From contig VSPW01000041.1 of the NCBI GenBank assembly GCA_009775535.1, forward strand, positions 1-11,844: a stretch of 11,844 bases of DNA, read 5' to 3'. Below the pieces are notes generated by a model that worked only from the letters and a program-made list of their open reading frames with translations, had not been told where the DNA came from and made no database searches. The position numbers were made by a program, and so were the translations under genes. This stretch comes from Muribaculaceae bacterium. GTDB taxonomy: Bacteria; Bacteroidota; Bacteroidia; Bacteroidales; Muribaculaceae. Of the stretch, positions 8,312-11,844 are shown piece by piece; positions within the stretch are counted from its first letter, which is position 1; each line of letters starts with the position of its first letter.

Positions 8312-8343
8312 CAAACTTAATGAATTTCAATAATATCGGCAAA
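8312..8343 (-). promoter_or_regulatory. Bacteroidota-type promoter for the NlpC/P60 lipoprotein gene
   Basis: Read on the minus strand, TTTG (8343-8340) and TAAGTTTG (8319-8312) are separated by 20 bases, matching the -33/-7 consensus of Bacteroidota. Transcription should begin near 8305. This makes ATG 8281 a better start than ATG 8302, which would be almost leaderless. Confidence 0.78.
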
Positions 8344-8360
8344 AGTACACCTTATTTTAA

Positions 8361-8380
8361 CATCTATAAATCTTTAGATG
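8361..8380. promoter_or_regulatory. Short inverted repeat between the two divergent promoters (possible operator)
   Basis: CATCTA (8361-8366) and TAGATG (8375-8380) are perfect 6-base arms around an 8-base AT-rich spacer. The repeat lies between the -33 elements of the leftward (8343) and rightward (8410) promoters. The place and symmetry would suit a dimeric regulator, but arms this short occur by chance in AT-rich intergenic DNA. The rest of the 205-base divergent region holds only the two promoters and short leaders. Confidence 0.25.
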
Positions 8381-8409
8381 GCATATCCCGCTCGGCAAAA
8401 CCAAATAAA

Positions 8410-8441
8410 TTTGTTTTGCGCTCGACTTATTCGTATATTTG
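8410..8441 (+). promoter_or_regulatory. Bacteroidota-type promoter for thrA and the following threonine synthase-like gene
   Basis: TTTG (8410-8413) and TATATTTG (8434-8441) are separated by 20 bases, again the exact Bacteroidota spacing. Transcription should start near 8447, leaving a leader of about 40 bases before ATG 8487. That leader is too short for a classical thr leader-peptide attenuator, and no run of Thr/Ile codons or hairpin is seen in it. Confidence 0.8.
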
Positions 8442-8486
8442 CATTACGGTTATTCAATAATATTTATCACTGATAATCATATTTCA

Positions 8487-10928
8487 ATGAAAGTACTGAA
8501 ATTCGGCGGCACATCAGTCGGTACTGCATTTGCACTTAATAATGTAAGGCAAATAATTGAATCCCAGACAACACCTGTAATTGTTGTCGTATCTGCGCTT
8601 GGTGGTGTCACTGACGCCCTTATACGGACTGCGCATCAGGCTTCATCAGGGGACATGGAATATACCCTGTCCTATAAATCCATGGTCTTACGCCATAATT
8701 CAATAATTTCTGAGATAATGCCAGAAAAGGCAGACTCGGTCATAGGCAAGATATCCGGGATGTTTGATGAATTGGGGGATATATACAGAGGTATTTCATT
8801 GATCCGCGATCTGCCATCACGAACGCTGGATATTATATTGTCATATGGTGAACGGCTGTCATCAACTATCATATCAGAATATATTGATGGCGCTAGCATA
8901 TATGACTCCAAGGATTTCATAAAGACGAAACAGCAATTTGACAAGCATGTATTGGACAAACCGCTGACGGAATCATTGATACATAAGGCGTTCGGCCGCG
9001 ACGCTGGAAATATCGGCAAGGTTGCAATCGTACCTGGGTTTGTCGCTTCCAACAGTAAAGGAGAGCCAACGAATCTCGGGCGTGGCGGAAGCGACTATAC
9101 TGCTGCCATACTTGCCGCGGCGCTTGGCGCGGAGGAATTGCAGATATGGACAGATGTGGATGGATTCATGACTGCTGATCCACGGTTAATCCCATCGGCA
9201 TATGTGATAGACAGGCTGTCGTTCCTGGAAGCAATGGAATTATGCAATTATGGGGCGAAAGTCATTTATCCTCCGACTATTTATCCTGTATACCATAAAA
9301 ATATTCCAATAAGGATAAAAAACACATTCAATCCATCTGCAACCGGCACATTGATATCAAAAAACACAAAACCATCTGACGGCAAGGCAATAAAAGGTAT
9401 TTCTTCAATCAACGATACAAGCCTTGTAACGGTAACTGGCCTGGGTATGGTGGGCATAATAGGTATCAATGCCCGTATATTCAATGCATTGGCCGAAAAT
9501 GGCATAAGCGTATTTTTCGTTTCACAGACATCCAGTGAAAACAATACTACCATAGCAGTATCAGATGCTGATGCCGCACTGTCGGTCAATGTGTTGCGCA
9601 ATGAATTTGCATCTGAACTCCAGCGCGGTGAGATAACAGATATATCATCCAGAAGTGATTATGCCACAATTGCAATCGTGGGTGAAAATATGCAACGTGC
9701 CACCGGCATTGCAGGTAAACTGTTCAATACCCTCGGCCGGAATGGGATAAATGCCGTATCATTTGCCCAAGGTGTGTCAGAGACAAACATTTCATGCGTG
9801 ATTGAACGCGGCAACCTGAATAAAGCACTGAATGTCATACATGATTCGTTTTTCCTTTCAGACACCCAAGTGCTTCATGTGTATGTGGCCGGCATAGGGA
9901 ATGTAGGAAGGAAACTGATCCAGCAGATAAAGGAACAGCAGGCCCGTCTACGGAATGAGAAATCGCTTGAGATAAAAATCGTAGGGATATCCAACTCAAG
10001 GAACTGTCTGCTTGACCGGAACGGGATTGACCTTGACAACTACAAACCGCTGCTTGACCAGTCGGACATAAAGGCGACACCGGATACAATTTGTGATGAG
10101 ATACTTCGGATGGACCTGTTCAATTCGGTGTTCGTCGATTGTACAGCGTCAGATGATATCCCTTCGATATATCCAAGGCTGCTTTCCGCCAATGTAAACG
10201 TTGTGACGGCGAACAAGCTTGCGGCGTCGGGCAAATATGATGTCTATAAGGAGCTAAAGGATATTGCAAGCCATAAGGATGTCAAGTTCCTTTTCGAGAC
10301 GAATGTGGGTGCTGGACTTCCAGTGATAAACACCATCAATTCCCTGATAAATTCCGGGGACAGGATATTGCGGATAGAGGCGGTGCTGTCAGGCACATTG
10401 AACTATATATTCAGCACACTGTCCCCTTCCACGCCTTTGGGATCGGCCATAAAGAAGGCCCAACAGGAAGGATATTGCGAACCTGACCCAAGGGTGGATC
10501 TGAGCGGAATAGATGTCGTGCGCAAGATTGTGATACTGGCACGTGAATCAGGTTATGCCATAGACCAGTCTGATGTGGACTGCAACCTGTTCCTACCGGA
10601 CGACGCATTCAATGGTGATGTCGACCAATTCCATAGGATAGTGTCAGAATCGGAAGCTGCGCTTGAGGCAGAACGTAGGGAAGCGGAAAATGCAGGAAAT
10701 CAATTGCGTTTTGTTGCCATCCTTGATTCCGGCAAAGCGAAAGTCGGTCTGGAAAAGATTGGGAGCGGCCACCCGTTCTTCAACCTTAAGGGCAGCAATA
10801 ACGTTATAATGCTGACTACTGAACGTTATCATGAATATCCGATGGTGATAAAGGGATATGGGGCAGGGGCCGATGTGACTGCGGCCGGAGTCTTCGCCGA
10901 CATAATCAGCATCGCAAATATCCGGTAA
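8487..10928 (+). CDS. thrA: Bifunctional aspartokinase I / homoserine dehydrogenase I
   Basis: An 813-residue cytoplasmic fusion enzyme catalysing the first and third steps from aspartate to homoserine, the shared route to threonine and methionine. The kinase domain starts at the first residues with KFGGTSVG (Lys5) and carries GRGGSDYTA (198-206) and WTDVDGFMTADPR (221-233). Two ACT-type regulatory segments follow at about 313-385 and 392-455, the usual site of threonine feedback. The dehydrogenase begins with a Rossmann motif GIGNVG (469-474), then VTANK (573-577), NVGAGLP (606-612) and EPDPRVDLSGIDVVRK (665-680), where Glu665, Asp676 and Lys680 match the catalytic set of homoserine dehydrogenases. 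GYGAGADVTAAGVFAD closes the domain. ATG 8487 is chosen because the upstream in-frame ATG at 8439 lies inside the promoter -7 element, and because the family starts at MKVLKFGGT. All key residues are present, so both activities are expected. Confidence 0.97.
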   Translation: MKVLKFGGTSVGTAFALNNVRQIIESQTTPVIVVVSALGGVTDALIRTAHQASSGDMEYTLSYKSMVLRHNSIISEIMPEKADSVIGKISGMFDELGDIYRGISLIRDLPSRTLDIILSYGERLSSTIISEYIDGASIYDSKDFIKTKQQFDKHVLDKPLTESLIHKAFGRDAGNIGKVAIVPGFVASNSKGEPTNLGRGGSDYTAAILAAALGAEELQIWTDVDGFMTADPRLIPSAYVIDRLSFLEAMELCNYGAKVIYPPTIYPVYHKNIPIRIKNTFNPSATGTLISKNTKPSDGKAIKGISSINDTSLVTVTGLGMVGIIGINARIFNALAENGISVFFVSQTSSENNTTIAVSDADAALSVNVLRNEFASELQRGEITDISSRSDYATIAIVGENMQRATGIAGKLFNTLGRNGINAVSFAQGVSETNISCVIERGNLNKALNVIHDSFFLSDTQVLHVYVAGIGNVGRKLIQQIKEQQARLRNEKSLEIKIVGISNSRNCLLDRNGIDLDNYKPLLDQSDIKATPDTICDEILRMDLFNSVFVDCTASDDIPSIYPRLLSANVNVVTANKLAASGKYDVYKELKDIASHKDVKFLFETNVGAGLPVINTINSLINSGDRILRIEAVLSGTLNYIFSTLSPSTPLGSAIKKAQQEGYCEPDPRVDLSGIDVVRKIVILARESGYAIDQSDVDCNLFLPDDAFNGDVDQFHRIVSESEAALEAERREAENAGNQLRFVAILDSGKAKVGLEKIGSGHPFFNLKGSNNVIMLTTERYHEYPMVIKGYGAGADVTAAGVFADIISIANIR

Positions 10929-10943
10929 ACAGTTGATAATCCA

Positions 10944-11844
10944 ATGGTATATTATATATCTTCCGAAAATACGCCTGCACGTATATCCTTTCTTGAAGCG
11001 ACACTCAGAGGAATAGCACCTGACGGAAAGGATTACATGCCATGTGAGATAACCCCTTTCCCCCGTGCATTCTTCAACAACATCCATGAGATGGCATTGA
11101 AGGATATCGCCTATATTGTATCCAATGCATTGGTCGGGCATGAAATAGATGCAGCCAGCCTAAAGTCTATAATATTCCAGTCAATGGATGCCGACCTGCC
11201 CCTTTCCGAGACTGATACGGATATATTCAATATGGCAGTCCCCGGGATACGTAATATAAGCACCAAATTTTTCGGGAAAGTCTTAAACCACATATCTGCA
11301 ACATCCGGCAATGATATGCCCCTGCTGATATTGTCAGAGATAACCCGGCACGATGCAAAGGATACTGCCAGTGCTTTGGCATCGGTAGACGGGGCTGTGT
11401 CGTTTTTACTGTCGCCAGCCCGTACTTTGCCGAAGCATATACGGGACTTCATAGAGTCGGTATCCCCTATGGTCCATCTGACAGAAGTGCATGGGTCGCC
11501 GGCGCAATGTGCCCACATGTTGCGTGAAGCCCTATCGGACAAGACGTTGAACGGCTCATACCGTATAACTACCGCAAACTCACTTAACCCGGCAGTCATG
11601 CTGGCCCGCACATCGATCTTTTTCCACGCGATAGCTCGCATCAGCGCATTGCGCAGGCAAAAGGGATATGTCGACAGCAATGCCATGGGGGCAGGAATCG
11701 TAGTGGCAATATCCCCTGAAATATCAGAGGCTGCCACTGCTCTGGACATGGCGATAAAGGCCGGTGCCCCTATAAACAGAATAATATATGACGATAATCC
11801 CGGTGAGGCATTGCGCAGGGAGATCCGCCCTAAGGAACTTGGCC
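10944..11844 (+). CDS. Threonine synthase homologue lacking the PLP active-site motifs (3' end outside window)
   Basis: An open frame of 300 codons running off the right edge, 15 bases after thrA with no terminator between, so co-transcribed. Homology to threonine synthase (ThrC) is seen in a YYISSENTPARISFLEATLRG start (2-23), then GIAPDGKDYMP (23-32), IAYIVSNALVG (55-65), the HGSPAQCAHMLREAL segment (183-197; DGxFDDCQxLVKxAF in ThrC) and TTANSLNPAVMLAR (209-222; LTSANSINVARLLPQ in ThrC). The catalytic parts differ. The family FHGPTLAFKD, whose Lys holds pyridoxal phosphate, is reduced to PGIRN (100-104): about five residues are missing and Arg103 falls at the Lys position in my best alignment. 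ATSGDTGSA becomes HDAKDTASA (136-144) and PSGNFGN becomes ISPEISE (256-262). It is therefore probably not a threonine synthase in activity. No stop or frameshift appears, so it does not look like simple decay. Its role is unknown; its neighbour suggests a link to threonine synthesis. Confidence 0.8.
   Translation, partial: MVYYISSENTPARISFLEATLRGIAPDGKDYMPCEITPFPRAFFNNIHEMALKDIAYIVSNALVGHEIDAASLKSIIFQSMDADLPLSETDTDIFNMAVPGIRNISTKFFGKVLNHISATSGNDMPLLILSEITRHDAKDTASALASVDGAVSFLLSPARTLPKHIRDFIESVSPMVHLTEVHGSPAQCAHMLREALSDKTLNGSYRITTANSLNPAVMLARTSIFFHAIARISALRRQKGYVDSNAMGAGIVVAISPEISEAATALDMAIKAGAPINRIIYDDNPGEALRREIRPKELG

Noticed and set aside
8251..8460. A 69-codon plus-strand frame in the divergent intergenic region
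   Set aside because: It runs through both promoters and the lipoprotein signal sequence, and its translation has no recognisable domain.
8439..8486. Upstream in-frame ATG for thrA adding 16 residues
   Set aside because: This ATG-like start lies within the promoter -7 element, upstream of the expected transcription start.
8447..8486. A thr-type attenuator or riboswitch in the thrA leader
   Set aside because: The predicted leader is about 40 bases with no hairpin pair, no leader peptide and no Thr/Ile codon run.
10644..11141. A minus-strand frame spanning the thrA / thrC-like junction
   Set aside because: It covers the conserved end of thrA and the conserved start of the next gene and has no features of its own.
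11111..11749. A 212-codon minus-strand frame opposite the threonine synthase-like gene
   Set aside because: The plus-strand frame shows clear ThrC homology and operon spacing; the reverse frame has no family features.
10944..11844. Calling the threonine synthase-like gene a pseudogene
   Set aside because: There are no stops or frameshifts in 300 codons, and the substitutions are focused on the cofactor site while structural blocks remain. Only comparative data could show relaxed selection.

Overview
The window looks like a chromosomal core-gene segment of a gut Bacteroidales (Bacteroidota) species, possibly of the Muribaculaceae; the family is inferred from overall look and was not tested. 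Supporting this are three copies of the Bacteroidota promoter pattern (TTTG, 20 bases, TAnnTTTG), starts without clear Shine-Dalgarno sequences, moderate GC with very frequent ATA isoleucine codons, and Bacteroidota-type proteins: an AddB-like nuclease of about 1000 residues, a 566-residue acyl-CoA dehydrogenase next to etfA, and a fused aspartokinase/homoserine dehydrogenase. I see no mobile elements, tRNA or rRNA genes, CRISPR arrays or prophage genes.

Layout, left to right. (1) Positions 1-2186 hold the 3' end of etfA and, 3 bases later, an acyl-CoA dehydrogenase gene. This electron-transfer pair ends in a strong intrinsic terminator. (2) Positions 2208-7574 hold a tight plus-strand operon with its own promoter: the DNA polymerase III delta' subunit, an AddB-like Fe-S nuclease/inactivated helicase, and the radical-SAM haem chaperone HemW. 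Gaps are 4 bases and a 1-base overlap. (3) Positions 7571-8281 on the minus strand hold an NlpC/P60 cell-wall hydrolase lipoprotein whose stop codon overlaps that of hemW. (4) Positions 8282-8486 are a divergent intergenic region with one promoter per direction. (5) From 8487 to the right edge lie thrA (aspartokinase I/homoserine dehydrogenase I) and, 15 bases downstream, a homologue of threonine synthase that runs off the window.

The most notable object is that last gene. Its length so far, N-terminal region and several internal blocks match threonine synthase. However, the pyridoxal-phosphate lysine motif, the GDTG phosphate loop and the SGNFG loop are all replaced, while the frame stays open for 300 codons. 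It reads as a threonine synthase pseudoenzyme co-transcribed with the first committed enzymes of the threonine pathway. The rest of the window is ordinary housekeeping content, useful mainly for its clean promoters, terminator and operon boundaries.
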